Part shown: positions 1 through 8,840 of the stretch, piece by piece
How the letters are laid out: the number at the start of each line of letters is the position of its first letter
How positions within the stretch are numbered: the first letter of the stretch is position 1
Source: Apilactobacillus apisilvae
GTDB taxonomy: Bacteria; Bacillota; Bacilli; Lactobacillales; Lactobacillaceae
Length of the DNA stretch: 64,000 nt
Assembly (NCBI RefSeq): GCF_023380225.1
Contig: NZ_CP093362.1
Span: 248,001 to 312,000 of the forward strand
Direction: 5' to 3'
Program-made: the position numbers and the translations under genes
The notes under the pieces: model-generated
The model's input: the letters and a program-made list of their open reading frames with translations, nothing else
The model's database searches: none
Told to the model about the DNA's origin: nothing

Positions 1-1020
1 GCTACTAAGTTATGGAAATGGTTCCGCGAAGTTTCAATTGATGCATTTGAAAAGATTTACAAAAAATTAGGTGTTTCATTTGATACTTATAATGGAGAAG
101 CTTTTTATAATGATAAATTACAGGGTGTTGTTGATGACCTTGATAAAAAAGGTCTACTATCAAAATCACAAGGAGCTACAATTGTTGATTTAGATAAATA
201 TAATCTAAACCCTGCTTTAATCTTAAAAAGTGATGGTGCTTCATTATATATCACTAGAGATATTGCAACCGCAATTTATAGAGACCAAACATACAAGCCA
301 GCTATGAATTTATATGTTGTTGGATCTGAACAAACATACTACTTCAAACAATTAAAGGCTGTTTTAACTGAAATGGGAGTTCCTTCAGCTAAAGATTTAC
401 ATCATATTCCATTTGGATTAATTACTGTTAATGGTAAAAAATTATCTACTAGATCTGGAAGAATTATTTTACTAGATGAAGTGTTAGATGATTCTATTGA
501 AATCGCCAAAAAACAAATTGCTGATAAGAATCCTGATTTACCTAACAAAGATGAAGTTGCCAAAGAAGTTGGGGTTGGAGCAATTGTTTTTGGTGACCTA
601 CAAAATGAAAAAATTAACAATATTGACTTTAATCTTGAAGATCAACTTCGCTTTGAAGGAGAAACAGGTCCTTATGTTCAATATGCCCGTGCCCGTGCAG
701 AAAGTATCTTAAGAAAATCAGGTAACACTGACTTTTCTGCTTCTAAGAAACAATTGAACGACGCTGAATCATGGAATGTTATTAAACTACTTAATGACTT
801 TCCACAGAGAGTTAAAATGGCTTGTGCAGAATTTGAACCTTCTGTTATTGCTAAATACTCATTGAGACTAGCCAAGGCATTTAACAAATATTATGCTCAT
901 ACTAAGATCCTTGAAGATAATGATCAAAAAGATGCTCGCTTAGCTCTAGTTAAATCTGTATCAATTGTATTGAAAGAATCATTAAGTCTATTAGGTGTTA
1001 AATCTCCTGAAGAAATGTAA
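1..1020 (+). CDS. argS: Arginyl-tRNA synthetase, 3' part (5' end outside window)
   Basis: Class I aminoacyl-tRNA synthetase that charges tRNA-Arg in the cytoplasm. The reading frame is open from base 1, so about the last 339 residues are present and the N-terminal HIGH-motif half is missing. Visible are the end of the Rossmann catalytic domain, a KMSKS-like loop (GKKLSTRSG, near base 440) and the C-terminal helical DALR anticodon-binding domain, with the typical phrase GPYVQYARARA and an end close to LLGVKSPEEM. A strong intrinsic terminator follows at once, so argS ends its own transcript. Identity is secure; only the truncation by the window edge limits the description. Confidence 0.96.
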   Translation, partial: ATKLWKWFREVSIDAFEKIYKKLGVSFDTYNGEAFYNDKLQGVVDDLDKKGLLSKSQGATIVDLDKYNLNPALILKSDGASLYITRDIATAIYRDQTYKPAMNLYVVGSEQTYYFKQLKAVLTEMGVPSAKDLHHIPFGLITVNGKKLSTRSGRIILLDEVLDDSIEIAKKQIADKNPDLPNKDEVAKEVGVGAIVFGDLQNEKINNIDFNLEDQLRFEGETGPYVQYARARAESILRKSGNTDFSASKKQLNDAESWNVIKLLNDFPQRVKMACAEFEPSVIAKYSLRLAKAFNKYYAHTKILEDNDQKDARLALVKSVSIVLKESLSLLGVKSPEEM

Positions 1021-1026
1021 TATAAT

Positions 1027-1066
1027 AAAGAGCACAGTTTAACATACGTTAAATTGTGCTCTTTTT
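1027..1066 (+). terminator. Intrinsic terminator after argS
   Basis: A long stem (AGAGCACAGTTTAAC against GTTAAATTGTGCTCT, one mismatch) with a 4-base loop and a T-run starts a few bases after the argS stop codon. Confidence 0.9.
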
Positions 1067-1103
1067 GCCCATAGATTATTCTTTTGGGGTAAAATAGAAG
1101 TAT

Positions 1104-1109
1104 TATAAT
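1104..1109 (+). promoter_or_regulatory. Probable -10 box for the class A PBP gene
   Basis: A perfect TATAAT lies 32 bases before the start codon and after the argS terminator. The -35 region is poor (TTTTGG-like), so only the -10 is supported. Confidence 0.5.
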
Positions 1110-1140
1110 TTCCTACTATTTGGAGGAGAAAACTTAATAT

Positions 1141-3237
1141 ATGAAAGAAAAATATACTACTAAGCAAAAATTTAAAATTATATGGCAAAAATATCAAATT
1201 ACTAGATTAATCATTGTCTGTATTTTGTCTTTAATTTTTGTGGTTAGTGCTTATTGTACTTATATTGCTAAAACTACTAATGTGCGTGATTTACAGTCTT
1301 CATTAGAACAATCAACAATTATATATGATGCTTCTAATGATAAGGCAGGAAATATATATTCACAAAAAGGCACTTATGTTGGATATAAGAATATTTCTGC
1401 TAGTCTACCCAAGGCAATTTTATCGACTGAAGATCATAATTTTTATCATGAATATGGATTTTCAGCAAAGGGATTTGCTCGAGCCATGTTATCGGTGGCT
1501 AAAAATAAATTAATGCATCTAAACTATATTAGCGGAGGTGGGAGTACTTTAACTCAGCAATTAGTTAAAAATGCATATTTAACTCAGCAACAGACATTTA
1601 GTCGTAAACTAAAAGAACTATTTTTGTCTATTCAAGTTGAAAATATATATTCTAAAAAAGACATTATAACTATGTATATGAATAATGCATATTTTGGCAA
1701 TGGCGTTTATGGTGTCCAAGATGCTTCTAAACGTTATTTTGGGATGAATGCTAAAGATTTACCAATTCAAGATGCAGCTGTCTTAGCTGGAATGTTAACT
1801 AATCCAAGTGAATACAATCCTGTAGATCATCCTAATTGGGCTTTACAGCGTCGAAATACGGTTCTTCAATTAATGGTTGAAAACGGCAATTTAAATCAAA
1901 GCACTGCAAATAATTTGAAGAAAACGCCAATTAGAGTTGTGAATGATTATCAATACAAAAACGGTTATAAATATCCATATTACTTTGATTCTGTAATTGA
2001 TGAGGCTATTAATAAATATGGATTATCTGAATCAGATATCATGAATCGTGGCTATAAAATTTATACTAATTTAAATCAAAGCCAACAAAGTAGCATGCAG
2101 AATAATTTTGAAAATGACAGTATGTTTCCTAGTAATGCTTCTGATGGTACGAAGGTACAAGCAGCTTCAATTGCTGTAGATCCTAGAAATGGTGGGGTTA
2201 ATGCAGTTGTTGGTGGAAGAGGTCAACATGTGTTTAGAGGATATAATCGTGCTACTCAAATTAAACGACAACCGGGTTCAACTATGAAGCCATTAGCTGT
2301 TTATACGCCTGCTTTACAAAATGGTTATAATTATGATTCAAGTTTAGTGAATGAACAAAAATCATATGGTAAAAATAAATATACGCCTAAAAATTATGGC
2401 GGAGTTTATACAGGTAAGGTACCTATGTATAAAGCTTTAGCAGAAAGTATGAATGCTCCGGCTGTATGGTTACTAAATAAAATTGGGGTGGAAGCCGGTT
2501 ATGATTCTGTAAAATCATTTGGTTTACCTGTCACCAAAAAAGATAAAAATTTAGCCTTAGCTTTAGGTGGAATGTCTAAGGGAGTTTCACCACAACAGAT
2601 GGCGGGAGCCTATACTGCATTTGCCAACAATGGAAATATGACGACTCCACATTATATTAGAAAAATTGTTGATTCATCAGGAAAAGTTATTGTAAACAAT
2701 GATCAAAATGAATCTAAAAAGGTGATGTCTAAAGAGGTTGCTCAACAAATGACTAGTATGATGTTAGGTGTTTTTAACAATGGTACTGGAGTGGATGCCA
2801 AACCATATGGATATCAAATTGCTGGTAAAACTGGTAGTACTGAGGCTGATAATACTGGTGATTCAGATGCCACTCGTGATAAATGGATTGTTGGTTATAC
2901 ACCTAAGGTAGTGGTTGCTACTTGGGAAGGGTTTGATACTACTAACAGTAATCATCATTTAGAAAACTTGAGTGGTAATGGTGTTGGTCCGTTATTTAGA
3001 AATGAAATGCAACAAATATTACCAACTACCGGAAACAACAATTTCTCCGTAAAAGATGCTCAATCGCAATATGATGATGATCATCCTAATACAAACAACA
3101 AATCTAATTCTGGAATTTGGAACAGTATTCAAGACGGTGCAAGTAAGTTTAGTAACAACGTTGAAAAAGGATTTGATAGTATTAAAAACGGTGCTGGTAG
3201 TTTGTTTGATAGTGCTAAGAAATTTATCGGCCAATAG
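1141..3237 (+). CDS. pbp2A: Class A penicillin-binding protein (glycosyltransferase/transpeptidase)
   Basis: Bifunctional peptidoglycan synthase: polymerises lipid II glycan chains and cross-links stem peptides outside the membrane. It has a short cytoplasmic N-terminus, one membrane segment (about residues 21-43), a GT51 domain with the catalytic Glu in STEDHNFY (about E97) and the GGGSTLTQQLVKN motif, then a transpeptidase domain with SxxK (STMK, S380), SxN (SMN, S436) and KTG (K563). The tail of about 60 residues is rich in Asn, Ser, Asp and Lys and probably disordered. GGAGGA lies 11 bases before the ATG. It is monocistronic between two terminators. The choice of the name pbp2A over pbp1A/ponA rests on the absence of recU next door and is an inference. 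Confidence 0.93.
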   Translation: MKEKYTTKQKFKIIWQKYQITRLIIVCILSLIFVVSAYCTYIAKTTNVRDLQSSLEQSTIIYDASNDKAGNIYSQKGTYVGYKNISASLPKAILSTEDHNFYHEYGFSAKGFARAMLSVAKNKLMHLNYISGGGSTLTQQLVKNAYLTQQQTFSRKLKELFLSIQVENIYSKKDIITMYMNNAYFGNGVYGVQDASKRYFGMNAKDLPIQDAAVLAGMLTNPSEYNPVDHPNWALQRRNTVLQLMVENGNLNQSTANNLKKTPIRVVNDYQYKNGYKYPYYFDSVIDEAINKYGLSESDIMNRGYKIYTNLNQSQQSSMQNNFENDSMFPSNASDGTKVQAASIAVDPRNGGVNAVVGGRGQHVFRGYNRATQIKRQPGSTMKPLAVYTPALQNGYNYDSSLVNEQKSYGKNKYTPKNYGGVYTGKVPMYKALAESMNAPAVWLLNKIGVEAGYDSVKSFGLPVTKKDKNLALALGGMSKGVSPQQMAGAYTAFANNGNMTTPHYIRKIVDSSGKVIVNNDQNESKKVMSKEVAQQMTSMMLGVFNNGTGVDAKPYGYQIAGKTGSTEADNTGDSDATRDKWIVGYTPKVVVATWEGFDTTNSNHHLENLSGNGVGPLFRNEMQQILPTTGNNNFSVKDAQSQYDDDHPNTNNKSNSGIWNSIQDGASKFSNNVEKGFDSIKNGAGSLFDSAKKFIGQ

Positions 3238-3257
3238 AAATTGGCCAAATTATAGTA

Positions 3258-3298
3258 AACGTCGTATCATTAATATATTAGTGATACGACGTTTTTTT
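3258..3298 (+). terminator. Intrinsic terminator after class A PBP
   Basis: Stem AACGTCGTATCA / TGATACGACGTT with an AT-rich loop and seven Ts. The T-run leads straight into the ribosome binding site of the next gene, so read-through may supply yhaO. Confidence 0.88.
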
Positions 3299-3313
3299 AA
3301 GGAGAATTGTATA

Positions 3314-4501
3314 TTGAAATTTATTCATGCCGCAGATTTGCATTTAGAAAGCCCCTTTGAAGGCTTAAAAAGTGACTATATTCCCAATGATTTATGGGAA
3401 TACATTTACAATTCAACTTTTATAGCATTTGAAAAATTAGTTCAAAATTCAATTGAAGAAAAAGTTGATTTTATTTTATTAGCTGGTGATTTATTTGATC
3501 GTGATACGCAAACTCCTAAAACTTATGAATTCTTTTACAATCAACTTTTGAAATTAAATGAACAGAATATAAAAGTATTTATAATTTTTGGAAACCATGA
3601 TTATTTAAATATTGATAATAATCAGCTTGATTTTCCAAATAATGTATACGTATTTGGAAATGAAGTTGAAACGACAACTTTTGATCTTGATGGCGAAAAA
3701 ATTGCCATTACAGGTTTTAGTTACTCTAATCGCTGGATTAATGAAAAGATGATTAATAAATATCCATTAAAACAAGACGTTGATTTTCAAATTGGGATGC
3801 TTCATGGAAGTGAAGAAAATACAGGCGATAATTATGCACCTTTTAATCTACAGGAATTAATTAGTAAAAATTATAATTATTGGGCTTTGGGTCATATTCA
3901 TAAACGTATGAAATTAAATGATAATCCACCTATTATGTATTCTGGAAATATTCAGGGCCGTCATAAAAAAGAATCAGGTCCAAAAGGTTACTTATTGGTC
4001 AATGAAAAAAATAATCAGCTGGATATTAGTTTTGAAGAAACTTCAGTTATTATCTGGGATGCTTTAAAAATTAAATTAACTCAAGATGATTTCGATACAA
4101 TTATTACTGATTTAATGAATAAATTATATAAGCTTAATTATCCTAAAATGCATTTACTTCAATTAGAATTAAAAGTTGATAATTACCAACATATAATCAA
4201 TCAAGATGAATTGCTGATTAGAATCCAAAACACTTTAAAAAAAGAATATCAAAATTTAAATGTTTGGATATATGATATTAAAGTTATTGTGAATAAAAAA
4301 ATTGTTTCACAAATTGATGATGAAATTTGGCAAAAAGCAGCAAAAGATACTTTTAATAATGACCAGGTATCTAATTTAGCTCAAAGCTTAAATAAATATG
4401 ATTTTATACAAAAACATTTAAGTGATGATATACCTAATATTTTATATCAAGAATCTCAAATTAAAATACTAGGTAATAAGGATGAAGATAATGAAAATTA
4501 A
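3314..4501 (+). CDS. yhaO: Metallophosphoesterase of the SbcD/Mre11 type (YhaO)
   Basis: Putative DNA repair exonuclease subunit, expected to act with the ATPase encoded next (Mre11-Rad50 / SbcDC-like pair). The calcineurin-like phosphoesterase motifs are all present in order: AADLHLES, LAGDLFDR, FGNHD, MLHGS and ALGHIHKR, which supply the two-metal ligands. The reading frame is open further upstream, but the start is best placed at TTG 3314, behind AAGGAG at 3299-3304, giving MKFIHAADLHLES as in the family. About 395 residues, usual for YhaO. It overlaps yhaN by about 11 bases, implying translational coupling. The natural substrate is not shown by the sequence. Confidence 0.9.
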   Translation: MKFIHAADLHLESPFEGLKSDYIPNDLWEYIYNSTFIAFEKLVQNSIEEKVDFILLAGDLFDRDTQTPKTYEFFYNQLLKLNEQNIKVFIIFGNHDYLNIDNNQLDFPNNVYVFGNEVETTTFDLDGEKIAITGFSYSNRWINEKMINKYPLKQDVDFQIGMLHGSEENTGDNYAPFNLQELISKNYNYWALGHIHKRMKLNDNPPIMYSGNIQGRHKKESGPKGYLLVNEKNNQLDISFEETSVIIWDALKIKLTQDDFDTIITDLMNKLYKLNYPKMHLLQLELKVDNYQHIINQDELLIRIQNTLKKEYQNLNVWIYDIKVIVNKKIVSQIDDEIWQKAAKDTFNNDQVSNLAQSLNKYDFIQKHLSDDIPNILYQESQIKILGNKDEDNEN

Positions 4502-6923
4502 TAAGATAGAAATTTACGGATATGGTAAATGGCATGATGTTACTTTTGATTTAAATAAGAACAATTTACAGTTAATATACGGAAATAATGAATCTGGTAA
4601 AACAACTCTGCTAAGTTTAATTGAAGGAATCTTATTTGGATATTTAAATGGTCGTGGCAATAAATATAGCCAATATATCCCCAAAGATAGCAACGCTTAT
4701 GGTGGTAGCTTAACTATTAAGACTGAAGATAACCGTAATTTTATTATAAAAAGAGTTGCTGGTAAGTATGGTGGAGATTTAAGTATTTATGACTTGGATA
4801 ATGAATGTGATACAGATAACGATGTTTTAAAGAATATATTAGGCCCAATTGATCGTCCAACTTTTGAAAATTTATTCTATTTTGGTGATATAAATATTAA
4901 GGATATTACCAAATTAAGTGATACTGATTTAATTGAAAGAATTCAAAAAGTAGGTTTTGTGGGTAGTAGTGATTGGATAAATATTCGCGCCCAATTAGAT
5001 AAAGAATCTAGAAATTTATATGCCCCAAAGGGAAGAAAGCCACCTCTAAATCAAAAACTTAAATCATATGATAATTTATTATTAAAAATAAATGAAAGTA
5101 AGTCTTCTTTAAATAATTATAAAAATTTATTGATACAATTTAATTCTATCAACGAAGAAAATATTAGTTTAAAGCATTTTATAGATAATCTTAATAAAGA
5201 AATTGATCAGCTTAAAAATCATAAAAGTAAATGGCCATTATATGAGAAGTTAATTGATCTGAAGCCAATTAAGGTTAAGGATGGATTTGATAATAATGCT
5301 CAAAATCAATTATATAAATTGAATAATTCTATTAAGTTAAATAAAAATCAAATAGATATTTTAGATAATCAAATTAATGAAATACAAAATAAAATAAACA
5401 AAGATTCTGAACTTGTTTTTTATGAACAAAATCAAGATAAAATTAATGAATTATTCAATAATTATGACAAAATAAATGATTTAAATAGTTTTTTGAAAGT
5501 TAAGCAAGAAATTTTAAAAGAAACTCATGACAGTTTAAGTAGTAATCCTTTACCGATAACTAAAGATGATAAAAATAATATTACCGATTTACAGAAAGCA
5601 TTAAATAATAATCCAGTTAAAGTAAACAATAAATTGATTATTAGTTTAATCGCTTTAGGGGTTATTTTATTATTATTGCCTGGGACACTTAAGTTATTAT
5701 GTATCGCTTTATTTATTATTTCTGGATATCTTTATTATAGTAATAAAAATAAATTAAACTATCAGAGTAGAATTAATGAAAAAATTAATTCTTATCGAGT
5801 TAAATATAACTTTTCAGATAATAATATTGATAACTGGTTTATTTTAGATGATAATTATCGAAATAATAATGTAAATGATTATAGTAAGGATATTAATGAA
5901 TTATTATCTAAAATTGAAAATTATTTTAGCCAATGGAAATTTTCTAAAAATTATTTAAGTTTAGGTGATAATTATGATCAAAACTTATCTAATATCAATC
6001 AATTTATTACCAGAAATAATAAATTAATTGATGAAAATAAACGATATTCAGAAGATTTAAATCGTTATTTATTAAAAAAAGATGAACTTGTTAAAGCTAA
6101 TGTTGAAATAACAACCGAAATAAACAAGTTTTTTTCAGTTCGTTCGGTAAATAATCAATCTGAATTTGATTATGAAATGAACAATCAACACAAAGCGATT
6201 CAAATTAATAATCAGCGTCAAAATATAAAAAGCCAATTAGATGATAATGAAATTAATAAATTAAAATCATTTAAAAATAAAGAAGATATAAATGAAGCTT
6301 TAAAAAAGAAATTAGACTTACAAAATACTAAACAGCAACACTTATTAAGTAATAGTCAAAAAGCTGAAAAGGTTAAAGTTAATATCGATGAACTAACTAA
6401 AAATGGAACTTATCAAGAATTACAACAAAAAAAAGCTAATCTTGAAGCAGAAATTAATGACTTGGTAGATGAGTGGCTAACGACTAAATTATCTTTTAAT
6501 TGGATTAACCAGGCGCTTAATATAGCCACTGCTGATCGAATTCCTTTGTTTCAACAAAAAGCCCAAGAATATTTTGGAACTTTAACAAACAATAACTATA
6601 TTAAAATCACATACTTTAAAAATAAGTTAAAAGTTACTAGAAATGATAAAACTCAGTTTGATATTGGGGAATTATCCAGGGGAACGATTGAACAGCTATA
6701 TTTATCATTACTGCTATCTTTATCAGTAGTTTTTGGTCGTGATTATAAATTACCAATTATTATTGATGATGGATTTTCTGAATTTGATATTGATCGTTCT
6801 AATAATGCTTTTAAGCTTTTAGAGGATATTAGTAAATCATTACAAGTTATTTACGTTACTTGTAATCATGATGTCTTAGATTATTTTGATAAATCAATAA
6901 TTTTGAGTTTAAATAAAAAATAG
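4491..6923 (+). CDS. yhaN: SMC/Rad50-like ATPase with coiled coils (YhaN)
   Basis: Large ABC-type ATPase, likely partner of YhaO in DNA end processing. Walker A is GNNESGKTT (about residues 31-39). The middle is long, Asn/Lys-rich and predicted coiled coil. The C-terminal part has the signature ELSRGTIEQLYLSLLLSLS, Walker B PIIIDDGFSEFD and a final His-switch region (TCNHD). As in other YhaN proteins, a very hydrophobic stretch (about residues 380-415, two short membrane segments) interrupts the coiled coil. ATG 4491 is chosen over ATG 4482 because it sits about 8 bases from TAAGGAT. About 810 residues. Confidence 0.88.
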   Translation: MKINKIEIYGYGKWHDVTFDLNKNNLQLIYGNNESGKTTLLSLIEGILFGYLNGRGNKYSQYIPKDSNAYGGSLTIKTEDNRNFIIKRVAGKYGGDLSIYDLDNECDTDNDVLKNILGPIDRPTFENLFYFGDINIKDITKLSDTDLIERIQKVGFVGSSDWINIRAQLDKESRNLYAPKGRKPPLNQKLKSYDNLLLKINESKSSLNNYKNLLIQFNSINEENISLKHFIDNLNKEIDQLKNHKSKWPLYEKLIDLKPIKVKDGFDNNAQNQLYKLNNSIKLNKNQIDILDNQINEIQNKINKDSELVFYEQNQDKINELFNNYDKINDLNSFLKVKQEILKETHDSLSSNPLPITKDDKNNITDLQKALNNNPVKVNNKLIISLIALGVILLLLPGTLKLLCIALFIISGYLYYSNKNKLNYQSRINEKINSYRVKYNFSDNNIDNWFILDDNYRNNNVNDYSKDINELLSKIENYFSQWKFSKNYLSLGDNYDQNLSNINQFITRNNKLIDENKRYSEDLNRYLLKKDELVKANVEITTEINKFFSVRSVNNQSEFDYEMNNQHKAIQINNQRQNIKSQLDDNEINKLKSFKNKEDINEALKKKLDLQNTKQQHLLSNSQKAEKVKVNIDELTKNGTYQELQQKKANLEAEINDLVDEWLTTKLSFNWINQALNIATADRIPLFQQKAQEYFGTLTNNNYIKITYFKNKLKVTRNDKTQFDIGELSRGTIEQLYLSLLLSLSVVFGRDYKLPIIIDDGFSEFDIDRSNNAFKLLEDISKSLQVIYVTCNHDVLDYFDKSIILSLNKK

Positions 6924-6928
6924 CACAA

Positions 6929-6960
6929 AAAAAGGATTCCTATAAAAGGGAATCCTTTTT
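6929..6960. terminator. Bidirectional terminator between yhaN and prsA
   Basis: Stem AAAAAGGATTCC / GGAATCCTTTTT with A-run on one side and T-run on the other, so it can end both the + strand yhaN transcript and the - strand prsA transcript. Confidence 0.9.
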
Positions 6961-6974
6961 AATAATTAATTAAA

Positions 6975-7856
6975 TTATTTATTATTTAAGAAAGAAGCTA
7001 AAATGTTTTGTAAGTCTTTGTCCTTGATTTCAACTCCACCATCTTTAAGTGCTTTAGAAACAACTTCTTTTTGAAGAGTAGGATCTTGCATCTTAGTCTT
7101 AGCAATTTGTTCTTTCAATTCAGAAATATGATCTTTGTATGAAGATCCTTTCTTAGGATGGTTAACCATTTGAATAATTTGGTATCCAGACTTAGTCTTT
7201 ACAGGTGTCTTAGTGTATTCACCGTTTGATAACTTATAAGCAGCTTTACTGAATGCTGAATCAATACTTGTGTCAGTATTGTCAAATGCATCTACACGAC
7301 CACCTTTATCTTTATTAGTAGTGTCTTTAGAATACTTTTTAGCTAATTCAGAGAAGTTTTTACCCTTCTTATCATTAAGTTGTTCAATAACTTTATTAGC
7401 AGTCTCTTTGTCTGAAACTAATATTTCATTAACAGTAATCTTTGGTTCAAATGACTTAAATTGTTTTTCTAAGTCTTTAGTTGAGTAGCTAATATTAGCT
7501 TTCATGGCAGCTTGTAATAGTGCTTGTGATTTAAGAGTATCTTTGTAAGTTTGTTCTGTATAACCTTGTTGTTGTAATAATGTGTCAAATTGTGATCCAT
7601 ATTGACTTTTAGCTTGGTTAAATTGAGCATTAATATCTTTAGATGATACTTTATCACCATATTGTTTGTTTAATACTTTATCTAAAATCATTTGTTGTAG
7701 AACTGTTTTACCGTTAGCAGTGTTTTTCATACTACTATAGTATTCACTTTGAGTGATTTTACCACCATTGGTAACTGCAACAGTTTTACTACCACATGCA
7801 ACTAATGAAACACTCATTAAGGCACCGGCAATACCGACTAACCATTTCTTATTCAT
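6975..7856 (-). CDS. prsA: Foldase lipoprotein PrsA (parvulin peptidyl-prolyl isomerase)
   Basis: Membrane-anchored extracellular chaperone that helps secreted proteins and PBPs fold after Sec export. The N-terminus is a lipoprotein signal peptide with lipobox LVAC (Cys21). A helical N-terminal domain follows and a parvulin PPIase domain lies at about residues 134-235 (ITVNEILV...YSKDT...GGRVDAF...SGYQIIQM), flanked by a helical C-terminal region. 293 residues, normal length. It is separated from the next - strand gene by about 110 bases with an AT-rich stretch that could hold its own promoter. It lies in the conserved prsA-yhaH-hit-ecsAB neighbourhood; yhaM, which sits beside prsA in B. subtilis, is absent here. 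Confidence 0.95.
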   Translation of the reverse strand: MNKKWLVGIAGALMSVSLVACGSKTVAVTNGGKITQSEYYSSMKNTANGKTVLQQMILDKVLNKQYGDKVSSKDINAQFNQAKSQYGSQFDTLLQQQGYTEQTYKDTLKSQALLQAAMKANISYSTKDLEKQFKSFEPKITVNEILVSDKETANKVIEQLNDKKGKNFSELAKKYSKDTTNKDKGGRVDAFDNTDTSIDSAFSKAAYKLSNGEYTKTPVKTKSGYQIIQMVNHPKKGSSYKDHISELKEQIAKTKMQDPTLQKEVVSKALKDGGVEIKDKDLQNILASFLNNK

Positions 7857-7970
7857 AAAATTAACACATCCATTTCTAAAATTTTTAATAAATTGTGATT
7901 AAACACGACCAATTTCAACTATAACATATTTACCCTAATAAAATTAAGAGGGGACTAAAACTTACATCTA

Positions 7971-8279
7971 TTATTTTTGTAAATGATCGATTCTTTTTTG
8001 AATCATTTCTAATCTAGGGTTTATCTTAAATTGGAAATCACTTATATCTTTTTGCATACCTTCAAAAATTGGAGTAGATTTTTTTAATTCACCTTGTAAT
8101 TTTTGAATGTTTTTTTGTAAATCTTTTCTAGATTCATTAATTTTTCTTGAATCGTCTAAAGATCCTTTTGTATTATTTGATATATCTTTAATAAAACTGC
8201 TAGGATTTTTCTTGTTTACATATAAATATGTAGCAAATCCAGCAGCAGACACACCTAATATTTTTAAAAAGGTTTTCAT
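7971..8279 (-). CDS. Small single-pass membrane protein, YhaH/YtxH-like
   Basis: 102 residues. One N-terminal membrane segment (about residues 5-22, LKILGVSAAGFATYLYV) is followed by a charged Lys-rich helical domain (about 40-100) with heptad-like spacing that looks like a coiled coil. By position between hit and prsA it matches the YtxH-type gene yhaH of B. subtilis, but the sequence is too simple to prove homology. GGAGGG precedes the start and it begins 4 bases after the hit stop, so it is co-transcribed with hit. Function unknown; a membrane-tethered structural or stress role is only a guess. Confidence 0.75.
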   Translation of the reverse strand: MKTFLKILGVSAAGFATYLYVNKKNPSSFIKDISNNTKGSLDDSRKINESRKDLQKNIQKLQGELKKSTPIFEGMQKDISDFQFKINPRLEMIQKRIDHLQK

Positions 8280-8283
8280 ATCA

Positions 8284-8712
8284 TTAACCCTCCAAATGTT
8301 TTGAAATGTTATTTTGAATTCGGGTCAAAGTATCCTCATTATAGCGATTTGAATTATCTGAGAAGTTTAATGAAAATCCATCATCATTACTATATCTAGG
8401 AATTAAATGAAAATGAGAATGAAATACTGATTGTGATGCAACTTTACCATTATTATTAATGATATTGATTCCTTTAATATCTGGAGCAGAATTTTTAATT
8501 GCTCTAGCAATTTTAGGAATTCTAGCAAAAACTTGTTCGGCCATTTCTGTATCATACTCATAAATGTCTTTTACATGTTTTTTAGGAACAACTAGGGTAT
8601 GCCCGGGGGTTGTTTGTGAGATATCTAAAAAAGCTTTTACTACATCATCTTCATAAACAGTGTAGTTAGGGATTTCATTTTTAACAATTTTACAAAAAAT
8701 ACAATCATCCAT
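8284..8712 (-). CDS. hit: HIT family nucleotide hydrolase
   Basis: Histidine-triad protein, a cytoplasmic nucleoside phosphoramidase/nucleotide hydrolase. The triad is HSHFH (H98, H100, H102) followed by LIPRY. The N-terminus carries CIFC (C4, C7), part of the zinc site in Firmicutes HIT proteins. 142 residues, full length. GGAG lies in the correct place on the - strand. It is the first gene of the - strand run hit-(membrane protein)-prsA and is divergent from ecsA, as in B. subtilis. The cellular substrate is not known. Confidence 0.93.
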   Translation of the reverse strand: MDDCIFCKIVKNEIPNYTVYEDDVVKAFLDISQTTPGHTLVVPKKHVKDIYEYDTEMAEQVFARIPKIARAIKNSAPDIKGINIINNNGKVASQSVFHSHFHLIPRYSNDDGFSLNFSDNSNRYNEDTLTRIQNNISKHLEG

Positions 8713-8796
8713 ATTAAAATCTCCTTTCCTTTTCTAATTTACAATACAATATCAATAATAACATAAAATAACCTTAAAATAACTTTGTCTAAATTA

Positions 8797-8805
8797 TGAT
8801 ATAAT
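8797..8805 (+). promoter_or_regulatory. Extended -10 promoter for ecsAB
   Basis: TGATATAAT, a perfect extended -10 element, lies 36 bases before the ecsA start codon in the divergent hit/ecsA spacer. No good -35 is visible, as is common for extended -10 promoters. Confidence 0.6.
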
Positions 8806-8840
8806 CAATATAATAAAATGTTTTTTAAGGGTGATAATAT

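Noticed and set aside
3056..3313. N-terminal extension of the YhaO reading frame back to 3056
   Set aside because: It would overlap the PBP gene and run through its terminator; the family N-terminus begins at TTG 3314 with a good ribosome binding site.
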